Source of the DNA: Egibacteraceae bacterium
GTDB taxonomy: Bacteria > Actinomycetota > Nitriliruptoria > Euzebyales > Egibacteraceae
Reading direction: 5' to 3'
Assembly (NCBI GenBank): GCA_035540635.1
Contig: DATLGH010000042.1
Location: 1 to 58,529, forward strand
Length of the DNA stretch: 58,529 nt
A program made the position numbers and the translations under genes. The first letter of the stretch is position 1; each line of letters opens with the position of its first letter. The notes under the pieces were generated by a model. It saw only the letters and a program-made list of their open reading frames with translations, had not been told where the DNA came from and did not search any database. This document shows positions 8,795-20,009 of the stretch, piece after piece.

Positions 8795-8876
8795 GGCCCG
8801 CGGCTCCCCACGGGCGCGCCGGGCGCGGCCTCGGCGGCGGGGTCGCGCAGGGGCCCGTCGCCGCACCCCCGGGTCC

Positions 8877-9224
8877 TCACAGGGCCGGGTCGGCGAGGTT
8901 CAGGCCGCTGAGACGTGACTCCAGGCGCGCCACCTCCGCCGCGACCGCATCGATCTCGCGGGTGAGCTGCACGTCGAACTGCGGGTAGAGGATGTGCAGG
9001 CTCGTCTCGGCCGCCCCGATCTGCCACCCGGCGGCGTCGCAGTACTCACCGAGGGCGAACTCCCAGGTGAAGAGTGCCTCGGAGCCGTCGTCGTGCACCC
9101 ACTCGGTGAGGTAGCTGTTCGCCCGGCGCGCGTACTGCAGCACCCCCCGGCGGTCCTTCTGCACGGCGGAGAAGCCGAACGCCACGAGATCGTGGTGGAA
9201 CCCGTCCGGTCGCGCGTCGGTCAT
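8877..9224 (-). CDS. Small conserved-looking hypothetical protein
   Basis: A 115-residue soluble protein that I do not recognise. It opens MTDARPDGFHHDLVAFGF and continues with an alpha/beta pattern containing many aromatic residues (LFTWEFALGEYCDAAGW). The C-terminal 35 residues are a predicted amphipathic helix ending in VARLESRLSGL, a possible short coiled coil. Codon use matches the neighbours. The ATG at 9224 is 72 bases from the divergent protein-kinase gene, so the two may share a control region. It is 82 bases upstream of thiE on the same strand and could be co-transcribed with it. Confidence 0.7.
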   Translation of the reverse strand: MTDARPDGFHHDLVAFGFSAVQKDRRGVLQYARRANSYLTEWVHDDGSEALFTWEFALGEYCDAAGWQIGAAETSLHILYPQFDVQLTREIDAVAAEVARLESRLSGLNLADPAL

Positions 9225-9296
9225 GGGGTCGCAAGGATAGGGCAGCGCTCTGCCTCCCGCGAAGCGCGCCCACCCCGCCGTAGACTCACTGCCGGT

Positions 9297-11216
9297 ATGG
9301 ACATCACCTCGAGGACCGTCGCCGGCGACGGCTCCGTCACGGTGGGCAGCCTCGTCGCAGCCCGCTACCGCCTCGTCGCACGCATCGGCGCCGGCGGCAT
9401 GGCGACGATCTTTCGCGCCCGCGACGAGACCCTCGACCGCGATGTCGCGGTGAAGGTCCTCCACGGCCACCTCGCGGACGACGCCACCCTGCTCGAGCGG
9501 TTCCGCTCCGAGGCCCGGCTGGCCGCCTCGCTGCTCCACCCCTCGGTGGTCAACGTCTTCGACCAGGGCGTGGCCGACCTGCCCTACATCGTCATGGAGC
9601 ACGTCGACGGGCCGTCGCTGCGCGAGATCCTCACCGCGCGCGGGCGACTCCCCCCGGGGGAGGCCCTCGCGGTCATCGAGCCCGTCTGCCACGCGCTCGC
9701 CCGCGCGCACGCGTCAGGGCTGATCCACCGGGACGTGAAGCCCGAGAACGTGCTCATCGCCCCCGACGGGACACCGAAGGTGGCCGACTTCGGCATCGCG
9801 CGGGCGGTGGCGGAGACCGGGCACACGCAGACGGGTGCGCTCATCGGCAGCGTGCACTACCTCGCCCCCGAGCTCGTGGACGGCCGGGAGGCCACGCCGG
9901 CGAGCGACCAGTACGCCGTCGGGGTCGTGCTGTTCGAGCTGCTGACCGGCCGCAAGCCCCTGCCGGCCGACAGTCCCATGGCGATCGCCGTGCGCCACGC
10001 ACGTGAGAGCGTGCCCCCGCCGAGCGCGTTCGTGTCCGACTCCTCGCGCGCCCTCGACCGGGTGGTCACCCGCGCGACGGCGATCAACCCCGACAAGCGC
10101 TATCCCGATCTGCTCGCCCTCGTTGCGGCGCTCCGCGCCGCCGTGCCGGGCGGTCCGCGACCGGTCACCGTGAGCGCCGCCGACGGGGCCGAGCGCACGC
10201 TCGTCATCCCCGCGGAGACGGCGGAGACGGTGTCGGTGCCCGCGGTCTCGTCTGCGGAAGACGGCGCCGGGGCGGCTCCGCGGCGCCGTCGGCCGGCACG
10301 ACTGCGCAGGGCGCTCGTCGCGTTGCTCCTGCTCGCCGCCGCCGTGGGTGGCGCCTTCGCCGTCTGGAACTTCCTCCTGGCACCCGTCACCGGGGTGCCC
10401 GGGCTCCTCGGCACTTCCCAGGAGGAGGCCGCGGCCGAGCTCGCGCGCCTCGGCCTGGAGCTGACGGTCGCCGGCAGCGAGCACGACTTCGCCATGCCGG
10501 CCGGCCACGTGCTCGCACAGGATCCCGGGCCGGGCGCGCGGCTGCGTCGCGGCGGGTCCGTCGCGGTCGTCGTCTCGGCGGGCCGGGCACCGGTCGTCAT
10601 GCCGGGTGTCGCGGGCTTGGAGCGGGAGGAGGCACTCGCGCTGCTCCAAGGCCCCGAGTACCGCTTCGAGGTGCGCGTCGACGAAGAGCACTCGCGCGTG
10701 CCGGCCGGCCAGGTGCAGGCGCAGATGCCCCCCGAGGGTGAGGCGCTCACCCAGGGTGACGCCGTCGTCATCAACGTCTCGCTCGGCGTCCGGCAGGTCA
10801 CCGTGCCCGACTTGTCCGGCATGGACCGCGCCGAGGCCGAGGAGGCGCTCGCCGAGGCCGACCTTCTCGCGGCGTTCACCGGCGAGTACAGCGACGAGTT
10901 CCCCACACCCGGCGACGTCATCCGCCAGTCGGTCGGTCCCGGGACCGAGGTCGACGAGGGCTCGACGGTGACCGTGACGGTCTCCCGGGGCCCGGCGACG
11001 GTCGAGGTGCCCGACGTGCGCAACGACCCGGTGGCCGACGCGGTGGCCGAGATCGAGGGCGCCGGCCTCGTCGCGCGGGTCGTCGCCGAGCCACGCCCGC
11101 GCCTCGGACCGTTCCCCGCCGGGCGCGTCGGGCGCATCGAGGTGCAAGACCCCGCTCCCGGGACGAAGCTGCGCCGGGGCCAGACGGTGACGCTCTACAC
11201 CTTCTCCGAGGGCTGA
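9297..11216 (+). CDS. pknB: Serine/threonine protein kinase with four PASTA domains (PknB-like)
   Basis: A 639-residue transmembrane Hanks-type kinase. The cytoplasmic kinase domain spans about residues 20-285: Gly loop IGAGGMATIF, ATP-anchoring Lys53 in VAVKVL, catalytic loop HRDVKPEN with Asp146, and DFG at 164-166. A juxtamembrane linker precedes one membrane helix at about 339-361. Four extracellular PASTA repeats follow to the end (starting near VPGLLGTS, VMPGVAG, VPDLSGM and VPDVRND); they sense muropeptides/lipid II in PknB. ATG at 9297, with TAGACT at 9282-9287 as a -10 element giving a very short leader. Unlike classical pknB it is not next to pbpA, rodA or pstP; the nearest cell-wall gene is the L,D-transpeptidase 7 kb away. 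The gene symbol is by domain layout. Confidence 0.93.
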   Translation: MDITSRTVAGDGSVTVGSLVAARYRLVARIGAGGMATIFRARDETLDRDVAVKVLHGHLADDATLLERFRSEARLAASLLHPSVVNVFDQGVADLPYIVMEHVDGPSLREILTARGRLPPGEALAVIEPVCHALARAHASGLIHRDVKPENVLIAPDGTPKVADFGIARAVAETGHTQTGALIGSVHYLAPELVDGREATPASDQYAVGVVLFELLTGRKPLPADSPMAIAVRHARESVPPPSAFVSDSSRALDRVVTRATAINPDKRYPDLLALVAALRAAVPGGPRPVTVSAADGAERTLVIPAETAETVSVPAVSSAEDGAGAAPRRRRPARLRRALVALLLLAAAVGGAFAVWNFLLAPVTGVPGLLGTSQEEAAAELARLGLELTVAGSEHDFAMPAGHVLAQDPGPGARLRRGGSVAVVVSAGRAPVVMPGVAGLEREEALALLQGPEYRFEVRVDEEHSRVPAGQVQAQMPPEGEALTQGDAVVINVSLGVRQVTVPDLSGMDRAEAEEALAEADLLAAFTGEYSDEFPTPGDVIRQSVGPGTEVDEGSTVTVTVSRGPATVEVPDVRNDPVADAVAEIEGAGLVARVVAEPRPRLGPFPAGRVGRIEVQDPAPGTKLRRGQTVTLYTFSEG

Positions 11217-11267
11217 GCGCCTGCCGCTCCCCCGAGGCTCTCCCCCCGGGCAGTCACACCCCCCGCG

Positions 11268-11280
11268 TACGGTCGTCCCA
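11268..11280 (+). promoter_or_regulatory. -10 element positioned for a leaderless transcript
   Basis: TACGGT at 11268-11273 is a -10-like hexamer followed by six bases and then an ATG at 11280. This is the spacing expected when the transcription start is the A of the start codon. No convincing -35 is seen. The transcript would start with the 12-codon leader ORF. Confidence 0.45.
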
Positions 11281-11318
11281 TGACCCGCCTGACCCTGCCG
11301 CAAGGGGCCCCACGATGA
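11280..11318 (+). CDS. 12-codon leader ORF coupled to the metallopeptidase gene
   Basis: An ATG directly at the predicted transcription start opens a 12-residue frame (MTRLTLPQGAPR). Its TGA overlaps the metallopeptidase ATG as ATGA. AAGGGG inside it (11302-11307) serves as the ribosome site for the downstream start. The arrangement suggests that ribosomes loading on a leaderless mRNA translate the leader and reinitiate. The peptide itself probably has no function. Small size makes this tentative. Confidence 0.45.
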   Translation: MTRLTLPQGAPR

Positions 11319-11818
11319 GCGTTGTCGACCGCATCCCCGAGCTTCCCGTCGAGGTCGTCCGCAGCCCGCGGCGGCGCAAGACCGTCGAGGCCCGCATGGT
11401 CGGCGGCGTGCTGCGCGTGTCGATACCCGCCGCGATGACCGCCGCCGAGGAGGCGCACTGGGTCAGGGAGATGAGCCGGCGGGTCGCCCGCAAGGTCCGG
11501 TCCGGGGCGGTCGACCTCGACCGTCGCGCCGCGGATGTCGCCGCCCGCTACGGACTGCCCCGCCCCGCGGCGATCCGCTGGGTGGACAACCAGGAGTGGC
11601 GCTGGGGCTCGTGCACGCCCGCGCACGGCACCATCCGCCTGTCCCGCCGCCTGGCGGCCTACCCGCCGTGGGTGCTCGACTACGTCATCGTTCACGAGCT
11701 CGCCCACCTCGCCGAGCCGAACCACAGCCGAGCCTTCTGGGCGCTCGTCGGCCGTTACCCGAAGGCCGAGCGCGCACGGGGCTTCCTTATCGCCAAGGGT
11801 GACGACCCCGACGACTAA
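11315..11818 (+). CDS. YgjP/SprT-like zinc metallopeptidase domain protein (DUF45)
   Basis: A 167-residue protein of the DUF45/YgjP family of predicted zinc-dependent peptidases. The zinc site is VHELAHL, with the third ligand expected in the following EPNHSRAFWALV segment. The WRWGSC block about 35 residues earlier and the LSRRLAAYPPWVLDYV segment are also family hallmarks. The N-terminal RSPRRRKTVEARM strand pattern fits the same family. Starts at ATG 11315, overlapping the leader ORF stop. No signal peptide, so cytoplasmic. Physiological substrate unknown. The terminal DDPDD tail is short and acidic. Confidence 0.85.
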   Translation: MSVVDRIPELPVEVVRSPRRRKTVEARMVGGVLRVSIPAAMTAAEEAHWVREMSRRVARKVRSGAVDLDRRAADVAARYGLPRPAAIRWVDNQEWRWGSCTPAHGTIRLSRRLAAYPPWVLDYVIVHELAHLAEPNHSRAFWALVGRYPKAERARGFLIAKGDDPDD

Positions 11819-11847
11819 TGTTGCGGCGGTCTCCTCCAGGCGACCAA

Positions 11848-11876
11848 TTGACGCATCACTCCGGTTCGAGTACGGT
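11848..11876 (+). promoter_or_regulatory. Promoter of the secreted DUF11 protein
   Basis: TTGACG at 11848-11853 and TACGGT at 11871-11876 are separated by 17 bases, a good match to the actinobacterial housekeeping sigma consensus. The expected start near 11884 leaves a leader of about 130 bases before the ATG at 12013. This leader is less GC-rich than its surroundings. Confidence 0.6.
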
Positions 11877-12012
11877 CCCGCCACGGATGCAAGGCATCCA
11901 GCGGGGCGCAAGGCGGGATGGGACTCGGGGGAGGAACGCTTTCTTCACCCTGTGTCAACCCTGCCCGATCGTGCCGACTTTGTCCTGTTTGAGGCGCACA
12001 CGGGGGGTAGCG

Positions 12013-13677
12013 ATGCTCCAGGGAAATGCTGTTCAGCAGAATGCAGCTCGTGGGCTGCGCGCCAGTCTGGCGGCAGTGGTCGGTCTGTTGCTCCTGCTTG
12101 CGCCGATGCCGGCGGAGGCGGCGCACAACGCCCTGCCGGAGATCACCTCGGCCGGGCCGCTGGAGCGGATCATCATCAGCGACGAGCTGAACTGCCAGGT
12201 CAAGCACGCGGCGGACTCGGTCTTCTCCTTCTACCCCTCGTCTGACCCCACCGGGGCCTGCGCCACGCTGGTGGCGACCGGCGGGACGCTGTACGGACCC
12301 ACACACATCGCGGCGGGAAGCGGCGCGACACCGCGCACAGCGTTCACGCGCGTGAGCCAGAGTGCGGTGACCGGGACCGGCACCGGCGCAGACCCCTACC
12401 GCCTCGTGACCGTCGTCGACCTCGGGGACACGGGTCTGCGCCTGAGGCAGACGGACTCGTACGTCGTCGGTGAGGAGAGCTACCGCACCGACGTGCGCCT
12501 GGACAACACCGGCAGTGCCGCCGCCCCGGCGATCGTCTACCGCGCCGGTGACTGCTACCTGCAGGGCAGCGACTTCGGGTTCGGGCGTGTGGACGCCAAC
12601 GGGGCTGTTGCCTGCACGACGTCGACCGCGCCGGGCGCCCGGATCGAGCAGTGGCTGCCGATCACCCCGGGCAGCAACCACTACCACGCCGGCTACAGCC
12701 AGGTGTGGTCGCGCATCGGTGCGCAGCTGGCCTTCCCCGACACCTGCCGGTGCAACGAGCTCATCGACAACGGGGCGGGGCTCAGCTGGACGGTGACCGT
12801 GCCGGCCGGGGGTGCCTTGACCCTCTCGCACCTCACGACCTTCTCCCCGATCGGCAACGTGCCGCTGACGACCACGAAGACCGCGGCCTCTCCGACCACC
12901 CCCGCCGGTGGTCAGAACTCCTACACCATCACGGTGACGAACCCGAACGTTGCCGCCGCGACCCTGGACACGATCACCGACACGCTCCCGGCAGGCTTCA
13001 GCTATGTCGCGGGGAGTTCGAGCGGTGCCACCGTCACCGATCCGGCGGTGGTCGGCCAGGCGCTCACGTGGAGTGGCCCCTTCACGGTTCCCCCCGATGG
13101 GGGCACGACGTCCCTGGCGTTCAACGTCGTCGTGGCCGCGACACCGGGCACCTACCACAACGAGGCACACGCGACTGCGAGCGGGCTGACCGTGAGTCCC
13201 ACGGGGCCGACCGCGCCGGTGGAGGTGACCGCGGGGCAGACTCCGACGGAGGAGCAGTGCACGCCGCTGCTCGCGGGCCAGACGATCAACGTCGGCCAGG
13301 TCTGCGTCAGTCACGACGCCACCGACCTCATCGTGACCTACCGCACGACCGGCGGCTGGGTGCTCACCGAGACCCACCTCGCCGTCGGGAACGAGGTTGG
13401 CGACATCCCGGCCACGCGGCGCGGCGCCAACGCGGGCCAGCCCACCCCGGGCCACTTCCCGCACAAGGCTCGGCATAGCCCGGCCGTGAACACCTACTCC
13501 TACACGATGCCGCTGGGAGATCTTGACCCGGCGGAGGGCATGGTCGTCGCCGCGCACGCCAAGGTGCAGCGGGTCGTGGACGACACGACGGCGGAGGAGT
13601 CCGCCTGGGGGGCGGGGCAGCGGTTCGTCCAGCGTGGCAACTGGGCCACCTACTTCTGGTACTCCTCGACTCCGTAG
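12013..13677 (+). CDS. Secreted DUF11-domain protein
   Basis: A 554-residue exported protein. Residues 1-36 form a Sec signal (hydrophobic core [18 protein letters not shown], cleavage after AEA). Residues about 37-290 are a beta-rich region with paired Cys, which I do not recognise. Residues about 290-405 are one DUF11 repeat ([12 protein letters not shown]... YTITVTNPN... [12 protein letters not shown]). After a Cys-containing linker, the last ~140 residues form a domain recognised by [15 protein letters not shown] and [13 protein letters not shown], found at the end of many bacterial extracellular beta proteins. No sortase motif or C-terminal membrane anchor, so it is released or surface-bound. 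GGGGGG precedes the ATG. It has its own promoter and a strong terminator, so it is a monocistron. Function unknown; surface or matrix role inferred. Confidence 0.85.
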   Translation: MLQGNAVQQNAARGLRASLAAVVGLLLLLAPMPAEAAHNALPEITSAGPLERIIISDELNCQVKHAADSVFSFYPSSDPTGACATLVATGGTLYGPTHIAAGSGATPRTAFTRVSQSAVTGTGTGADPYRLVTVVDLGDTGLRLRQTDSYVVGEESYRTDVRLDNTGSAAAPAIVYRAGDCYLQGSDFGFGRVDANGAVACTTSTAPGARIEQWLPITPGSNHYHAGYSQVWSRIGAQLAFPDTCRCNELIDNGAGLSWTVTVPAGGALTLSHLTTFSPIGNVPLTTTKTAASPTTPAGGQNSYTITVTNPNVAAATLDTITDTLPAGFSYVAGSSSGATVTDPAVVGQALTWSGPFTVPPDGGTTSLAFNVVVAATPGTYHNEAHATASGLTVSPTGPTAPVEVTAGQTPTEEQCTPLLAGQTINVGQVCVSHDATDLIVTYRTTGGWVLTETHLAVGNEVGDIPATRRGANAGQPTPGHFPHKARHSPAVNTYSYTMPLGDLDPAEGMVVAAHAKVQRVVDDTTAEESAWGAGQRFVQRGNWATYFWYSSTP

Positions 13678-13697
13678 GCGCGGACCGACACCGACCA

Positions 13698-13735
13698 GGG
13701 AGACCACCAGGCGAGATCGGTGGTCTCCCTTCATT
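13698..13735 (+). terminator. Intrinsic terminator after the DUF11 gene
   Basis: A perfect 11-bp stem (GGGAGACCACC at 13698-13708 with GGTGGTCTCCC at 13719-13729) around a 10-base loop is followed by TTCATT. It begins 20 bases after the DUF11 stop codon and is the clearest terminator in the first half of the window. Confidence 0.8.
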
Positions 13736-13756
13736 GGGAGCCTGAGCATCTCGTGG

Positions 13757-13882
13757 TCCGTCGACGGTGGAAGCGTCGAACAGATCCGTCGTGCCGTTGC
13801 GCTCATAGTCGTGGGTCATCGTTCCGGCCCGGCCGGGTTCCATCGGCAGAGACGGCTGGGTACGGTCAGCGCCTGCGTTTGG
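13757..13882 (-). mobile_element. IS630-family transposase remnant
   Basis: The minus strand encodes about 40 residues containing [20 protein letters not shown] followed by [10 protein letters not shown], a diagnostic stretch of the IS630 DDE transposase catalytic core (usual form [22 protein letters not shown]). The frame leaves the family consensus after TVDG and there is no upstream or downstream transposase sequence or terminal repeat. Only this internal fragment survives. It lies directly after the DUF11 terminator, head-to-head with the next fragment. Confidence 0.8.
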
Positions 13883-13898
13883 GTCCGGACGACGCGCC

Positions 13899-14069
13899 AG
13901 CCCCTACGAGGCGCTCGCCGCATTCACGTCCCGCATGATCGGGACGACGCCCGGCAGCGGGATGCTCGTCGAGATGGCCCCAACGGTCGCGAACGCGGTG
14001 GGCGCCGGGGCAGGAGAGGTGTGGTTGCGGGGCGGCTCGCAGCTGCGCCGCTCGGCCCGCTGGCCCGGC
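13899..14069 (+). pseudogene. Sensor histidine kinase GAF-domain fragment
   Basis: An open stretch encodes [20 protein letters not shown] followed by GMLVEMAPTVANAVG and VWLRGGSQLRRSARWP. This matches the start of a GAF sensor domain seen in a group of actinobacterial histidine kinases, from memory. Nothing resembling a HisKA/HATPase region follows, and the next recognisable coding signal is in another frame. It is a short, decayed internal fragment with no start codon or ribosome site. Confidence 0.55.
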
Positions 14070-14070
14070 G

Positions 14071-14207
14071 CCGCCGGACAACCGCAGCGACGTCAACGCC
14101 GCGCAGGTGCGGCTTGTCAACACCGCCTCGAGTGGGAGCAAGATCGTCTCTGCGGTGCCGGACCAGGGCACCTTGCACGATAAGAACCCGGCCTATTGGC
14201 GCGCGCG

Positions 14208-14211
<4 letters not shown>
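14071..14211 (+). other. Unrecognised coding-like tail ending at TAA
   Basis: A 46-codon open stretch (starts PPDNRSDVNAAQVRLVNTAS, ends HDKNPAYWRAR then TAA) has amino-acid composition like a real protein C-terminus and unlike random GC-rich frames. It lies in a different frame from the preceding kinase fragment and has no start codon. Its end overlaps the last codons of the convergent threonine aldolase gene. I cannot name its family. It is probably a third gene fragment in this scar region. Confidence 0.3.
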
Positions 14212-15243
<1,032 letters not shown>

Positions 15244-15251
<8 letters not shown>

Positions 15252-16281
15252 AGAAGACCTCGGCGACGCGGTACACCTCCGGCGGCACGGTCTTCAACGT
15301 CGCGGTGGCCTCCCGCAGCGGCACGGGGACCACCGCGTTGCCCTGCAGGCCGACCATGGCGCCCCACTCGCCGCGGGCGACGGCGTCGACGGCGGCGACG
15401 CCGAGCGTCGACCCGAGCACGCGGTCGAAGGCGTTCGGCGAGCCGCCCCGCTGCACGTGCCCCAGCGTGGTGACGCGCGTGGCGAAGCCGGTGCGCTCCT
15501 CGATGATCGGTGCGAGCACGTTCCCGAGGCCGCCGAGCACCGGCCGGCCGAACTCGTCGCGGTCGTAGTCGGGTAAGCCGACGGTCCCCTCGACGGGCAC
15601 GGCCCCCTCGGCGACGACCACGATCGAGAACGGTCGGCCCATGCCGTGGCGCCGCTTGAGATGGCGGGCCACGCGGTCGATGTCGAAGGGGTGCTCGGGG
15701 ATGAGGATGGCGTCGGCGCCTCCGGCGAGTCCCGCGTAGGTGGCGATCCAGCCGGCGTTGCGGCCCATGACCTCGAGGAGCATCACGCGGTTGTGGCTCT
15801 CCGCCGTCGAGTGGAGGCGGTCGACCGCCTCGGTCGCGATGTCGAGGGCCGTGGAGAAGCCGATGGTGAACTGCGTGCCGGACAGGTCGTTGTCGATGGT
15901 CTTCGGCACCCCGATGATCGGCACACGGTGCACCTCCCACAGCGCCGTCGCCGCGGACAGCGTCCCCTCGCCGCCCACGACGATGAGGCCGGAGAGCCGG
16001 TGGATGTCGAGCGCCTCGCGCACCCGCTCGACGCCCCGGTCGGCGGCCTCGGGGTTCGTCCGGCTCGTGCCGAGGACCGTGCCGCCCCGGTGGAGGATCC
16101 CTCGGGTCGACTCGAAGGTCAGCGGCTCGGCGGCGCCGTCGAGCACCCCGCGCCACCCGTTGCGGAAGCCCGAGACCGCGATGTTGTGCTCGTCGATCCC
16201 GCGGCGCACGACCGCGCGGATGACCGCGTTGAGGCCGGGGCAGTCACCCCCGCCGGTGAGGATGCCCACCCGCGTGCTCAT
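15244..16281 (-). CDS. pfkA: 6-phosphofructokinase (group III)
   Basis: Phosphorylates fructose 6-phosphate in glycolysis. The 345-residue protein shows GGDCPGLN (10-17), GGEGT (103-107), PKTIDND (126-132) and the [13 protein letters not shown] block. Residue 106 is Gly, as in ATP-dependent enzymes, whereas PPi-dependent actinobacterial enzymes carry Asp there. Lys127 replaces the Gly of E. coli PfkA, as in the group III ATP enzymes of Streptomyces. I therefore favour ATP dependence, and this group is usually not allosterically controlled like E. coli PfkA. It overlaps the downstream threonine aldolase by eight bases and diverges from glpK over a 160-bp region with a possible TAGCAT -10 on this strand. 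Confidence 0.95.
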
Positions 16282-16441
16282 CGCACGGCGGAGGGTCGCG
16301 CACCGCGGACGGTCACGTCTCCCCCTTCGGATCGGGTCGGCACCGGGTCTCCGGCTCGCGGCAGGTTACCGAACCGCGCCCGGGCGCTGTCACCGCGCCG
16401 CGGTGCCATGCTACGGGGGTCCGGCGGCTACGGGAGCGAGC

Positions 16442-17932
<1,491 letters not shown>

Positions 17933-17936
17933 CGGC

Positions 17937-19139
17937 TCAGTGCTCGGGGCGCCGGCCACGGCCGAAGACGGGCGGCCCTTCGGCGCCGCGGCACACGACG
18001 GGCATCGGGTCCTCGCCCTTCAGCGCGAGCACGCGCGCGGCGGCCTCGTCGAGGCGATCCGCGTCGACCCGGCCCGTCTCGACCGCCTCGACGAGGGCGT
18101 CGCGCATCGCGCGGGCGTGGTTGCCGTCGGTGGCGAGCACGGCGTCGGCGCCCGCAGCGACGGCCATGACCGCCGAGCTGGGGAAGTCCCAGGTCCGGTG
18201 GACGGCGCCCATGCCCGTCGAGTCGGTGATCGCCACGCCGTCGAAGCCCATCCGCCGCAGGAGCGCGTAGGCCGGCGGGGCCAGGCTCGCCGGCAGGTCC
18301 GGGTCAAGGGCCGTGTACGCGACGTGGCCCACCATGACGAGCGGCACGCCCGCGTTGATCTGCGCGGCGAACGGCAGGAGATCGGACGCCTCGAGCTCGT
18401 CGAGGGAGGCGTCGACCACCCCGAGCCGCCAGTGACTGTCGACGTCGCTGCGCCCGTGGCCGGGGAAGTGCTTCGCGGTGGGCAGGACGCCCGCCGCGGC
18501 GAGCCCGGCGGAGAACGCGAGCCCGTACTCGGCGGCGCGTTCGGGATCGCGGGAGAACGAGCGGTCGCCTATGACGCCCCGGGCGGGACCGTCGTCGACG
18601 TCGACCACAGGCGCGAGGTTCGCGTCGATCCCGAGCTCCGCCAGGGATTGGCCGAGGTCGCGGGCGAACCGGCGCACGTCGGCCGGGTCCCCGCGCGCCG
18701 CGAGGGTGCGCGCCGAGCTCGTGCGGCCGAGCAGGGCCCCGAAGCTCGAGACCCTGCCGGGCTCCTCGTCCGTCACGACGAGGAGCCCGTGGCGTGCCCC
18801 GCCCCGCAGGCCGCGGACGAGTTCACGGACCTGCCATTCGTTCTCCACGTTGGCCTTCGTGAGGAAGACCCCGCCGACACCGACCTCGCGCACCTCGGCG
18901 ACCAGCCGGTCCCCGGGTGCGAGGACCCCGGGCAGGCCGACGATGAGCACCTGGCCCGCGCGCTGCTCCAGCGAGGCGCCCGCACAGGTGGGCTCTGTGG
19001 GCGGCGGCGCCGGGGCCGGGCGGTCCGCCGCCAGCGCGGGCGCTTCGGCGGGGCTCTGCACCCCGATGACGACGGCTGTGCCGAGGCCGACCAGGAAGCC
19101 GACCGCCAGCAGCACTGGCAGAACCACCCTGCCGCCCAC
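17937..19139 (-). CDS. Glycoside hydrolase family 3, NagZ-like beta-N-acetylhexosaminidase
   Basis: A 400-residue GH3 enzyme predicted to remove N-acetylglucosamine from muropeptides. One N-terminal membrane segment (about residues 5-27) anchors or exports it, and a Pro/Ala linker follows. In the catalytic barrel, the NagZ landmark AKHFPGHGRSDVDSHW carries the Asp/His general acid-base pair, and AITDSTGMG carries the nucleophile Asp. Unlike many secreted GH3 enzymes it lacks the C-terminal sandwich domain, consistent with NagZ. Start GTG at 19139 shares one base with the TAG stop of the upstream acyltransferase (TAGTG), so translation is coupled. Extracytoplasmic location implies cell-wall turnover rather than cytosolic recycling. 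Confidence 0.9.
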   Translation of the reverse strand: MGGRVVLPVLLAVGFLVGLGTAVVIGVQSPAEAPALAADRPAPAPPPTEPTCAGASLEQRAGQVLIVGLPGVLAPGDRLVAEVREVGVGGVFLTKANVENEWQVRELVRGLRGGARHGLLVVTDEEPGRVSSFGALLGRTSSARTLAARGDPADVRRFARDLGQSLAELGIDANLAPVVDVDDGPARGVIGDRSFSRDPERAAEYGLAFSAGLAAAGVLPTAKHFPGHGRSDVDSHWRLGVVDASLDELEASDLLPFAAQINAGVPLVMVGHVAYTALDPDLPASLAPPAYALLRRMGFDGVAITDSTGMGAVHRTWDFPSSAVMAVAAGADAVLATDGNHARAMRDALVEAVETGRVDADRLDEAAARVLALKGEDPMPVVCRGAEGPPVFGRGRRPEH

Positions 19140-19897
19140 TACCCTGCCTTGCGGATGACGAGCTCGTCGTCGTCGAGCATCTCGCCGAGCTCGTCGAGGT
19201 CTCCCGAGCCGATGATGACCTCACCGGACTTCACCTTCGCAGCGTACTCGTCGACGTACTCCTGGCCCGACAGCATCATGAGCTCGTACATGAGCTCGTC
19301 GGTCGCGCTACGCAGCGCGAAGCGGTCGGAGTCGGCGGACCCGTACCGGCCGGCGATGTCGAGGGGCCGACCGACCCGGATGCCCGCCCGGCGGATCTTC
19401 GGCACCTTCGCCGTGGGCGGGAGGATCTCGAAGGTGCCGATCATCGCGACGGGAATGAGGGGGGCGCCGGTGCGCATCGCGAGACGCGCCGGTCCGGTCT
19501 TGCCCCGGTACAGCCGCCCGTCCGGGGAGCGGGTGCCCTCCGGGTAGATGCCGAGCAGGCGCCCGGACTCGAGGATCTCCTGGCCCCTGCGCAGGCTCGC
19601 CTCCCCCGCGTTGCCGCCCTGGCGCGCCACCGGCATCACGCCGACGTTCTCGAAGAAGTAGCGCTTCCAGCCCCTGAAGTAGTCGCTCTTACCGAGGAAG
19701 AACACGGGCCGGTCGATGACCGCGGGCAGGAAGACGGAGTCGAGGAACGACAGGTGGTTGGACGCGAGGATGGCTGCGCCCGAAGCAGGGATGTGCTCGA
19801 GCCCCTCCGTCCTCGGCCGGTAGACCGCGTTGACGACCGGGGGGATGACCGCGTGCAGGACCCGGTACAGCGGCGGACCGCGGTCCTGCTTGGCCAC
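19139..19897 (-). CDS. PlsC-type lysophospholipid acyltransferase (second copy)
   Basis: A 252-residue LPLAT acyltransferase with canonical motifs NHLSFLD and YPEGTRSPDGRLYRGKTG, so it is probably the housekeeping 1-acylglycerol-3-phosphate acyltransferase. GTG at 19897 (VAKQDRGPPLYR) is chosen because GAGAGGATG precedes it; the 50-residue in-frame extension upstream has no family resemblance. The C-terminal 60 residues form a helical extension ending in an acidic DLDELGEMLDDDEL stretch. Its stop overlaps the start of the NagZ-like hydrolase, giving a two-gene unit. It diverges from the small membrane protein at 20010 over a 112-bp region. Confidence 0.92.
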   Translation of the reverse strand: MAKQDRGPPLYRVLHAVIPPVVNAVYRPRTEGLEHIPASGAAILASNHLSFLDSVFLPAVIDRPVFFLGKSDYFRGWKRYFFENVGVMPVARQGGNAGEASLRRGQEILESGRLLGIYPEGTRSPDGRLYRGKTGPARLAMRTGAPLIPVAMIGTFEILPPTAKVPKIRRAGIRVGRPLDIAGRYGSADSDRFALRSATDELMYELMMLSGQEYVDEYAAKVKSGEVIIGSGDLDELGEMLDDDELVIRKAG

Positions 19898-20009
19898 TGG
19901 GTCATCCTCTCCGCGGTGGCGGCCCGCGCGGGCGGCCGCTGCGTGGCCGGGCAGGGGTAATCTCGACGGGAGTTTACGCGAACCCGCGCCTGCCATCGCC
20001 GGAGAACCC

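Noticed and set aside
11860-11890. GGTTCGAG resembling a tRNA T-arm
   Set aside because: Flanking bases do not form the 5-bp T stem and no other arms exist; it is the spacer of a promoter.
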